Shown here: positions 63,785 through 64,000 of the stretch, one piece after another
Position numbering within the stretch: position 1 is the stretch's first letter
How the letters are laid out: each line of letters opens with the position of its first letter
Assembly (NCBI RefSeq): GCF_015158295.1
Contig: NZ_JACDXV010000007.1
Span: 62,001 to 126,000 of the forward strand
Reading direction: 5' to 3'
DNA from: Devosia faecipullorum
GTDB taxonomy: Bacteria; Pseudomonadota; Alphaproteobacteria; Rhizobiales; Devosiaceae
DNA: 64,000 bases
Position numbers and translations under genes: made by a program
The notes under the pieces: generated by a model
Databases searched by the model: none
Told to the model about the DNA's origin: nothing
What the model saw: the letters and a program-made list of their open reading frames with translations, nothing else

Positions 63785-64000
63785 TCTTATTGGCGTCTGG
63801 CGCCTCGTCGACATCACCAACAAGGACAAGGACGGCAATATCCTGCCGCCATCCTACGGTCCGCTCAAGATGGGGCTTATCACCTTCACCGAGCACAATC
63901 GCATGATGGTGGTGATCTGCGACGGACGCGAGCACCTTCCAGAGGGCATGACCCAGCGCGAATATACTTCCTACGCGGGCACCTACCGGTTTGACGGCAC
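63777..64000 (+). CDS. Lipocalin-like domain protein (partial, C-terminus off window)
   Basis: GTG start at 63777, overlapping the monooxygenase stop by 8 bp. The 74 visible residues start HNLIGVWRLVDITNKDKDGN and continue with GLITFTEHNRMMVVICDGRE, the opening of the lipocalin-like domain family that often accompanies monooxygenase genes in catabolic clusters. It could bind a hydrophobic pathway compound. The window ends within the gene. Confidence 0.75.
   Translation, partial: MHNLIGVWRLVDITNKDKDGNILPPSYGPLKMGLITFTEHNRMMVVICDGREHLPEGMTQREYTSYAGTYRFDG

Overview
This is a high-GC window with the gene content of an alphaproteobacterium of the order Hyphomicrobiales. Pointers to this are a class I lysyl-tRNA synthetase, a SAM-II riboswitch before metZ, a PodJ-like polar protein, the ligase-associated Lhr-type helicase and PdeM pair, a long dCTP deaminase and a Flp/Tad pilus locus. 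Devosia or a close relative is my best guess; this is inference from gene content, as no search was run. Family names, including DUF numbers, are recalled from memory.

Layout. 1-2914: edge of a Tad/Flp pilus locus (prepilin peptidase, two pilins, a secretin-N-like protein, two TadE-like minor pilins). 3089-4221: a HAD hydrolase and a glyoxalase I. 4283-17177, all on the minus strand: a (deoxy)nucleoside uptake and salvage operon. It has a BMP-family binding protein, a double ATPase, two permeases, cdd, deoC, a double-domain ALDH16-type aldehyde dehydrogenase, deoA, deoB and upp. A tandem array of about 192-bp repeats sits between deoA and deoB. 17447-28751: a CoxG-like protein, a TelA-like three-gene cluster, an orphan LuxR-type response regulator, a PodJ-like protein and a TauE/TIGR02186 pair. 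28759-34375: pdeM and the Lhr-type helicase, separated by an oppositely oriented Tat-dependent GMC dehydrogenase pair. 34521-46618: housekeeping and small genes (pyrD, lysK, metZ with its riboswitch, dcd, a MATE exporter, an S24-type regulator overlapping an acetyltransferase) and a second tandem array of about 189 bp. 46823-51129: a sugar ABC transporter divergent from a ROK regulator. 51299-51372: tRNA-Gly(CCC).

51536-64000: a catabolic gene cluster. Tripartite carboxylate transporter genes (tctA, tctB, tctC) accompany an MmgE/PrpD protein, an SDR dehydrogenase, a carboxymuconolactone decarboxylase-like protein, an HpcH/HpaI aldolase, a cupin protein, two DUF6282 metal-hydrolase paralogues, a HAPMO-like Baeyer-Villiger monooxygenase and a lipocalin-like protein cut by the window end. 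Three 17-bp palindromes of the form RTTTCA-N5-YGAAAY lie at two divergent promoters and just upstream of tctC, suggesting one regulator for the whole cluster. It also holds a scar where a metallo-beta-lactamase gene has been joined out of frame to the 3' end of a 3-hydroxyisobutyrate dehydrogenase-like gene.

The observations I rate highest are this regulon, the SAM-II riboswitch with a visible terminator/antiterminator pair, the ALDH16-type enzyme in a deoxynucleoside operon, the gene-fusion scar and the two families of palindromic repeats.
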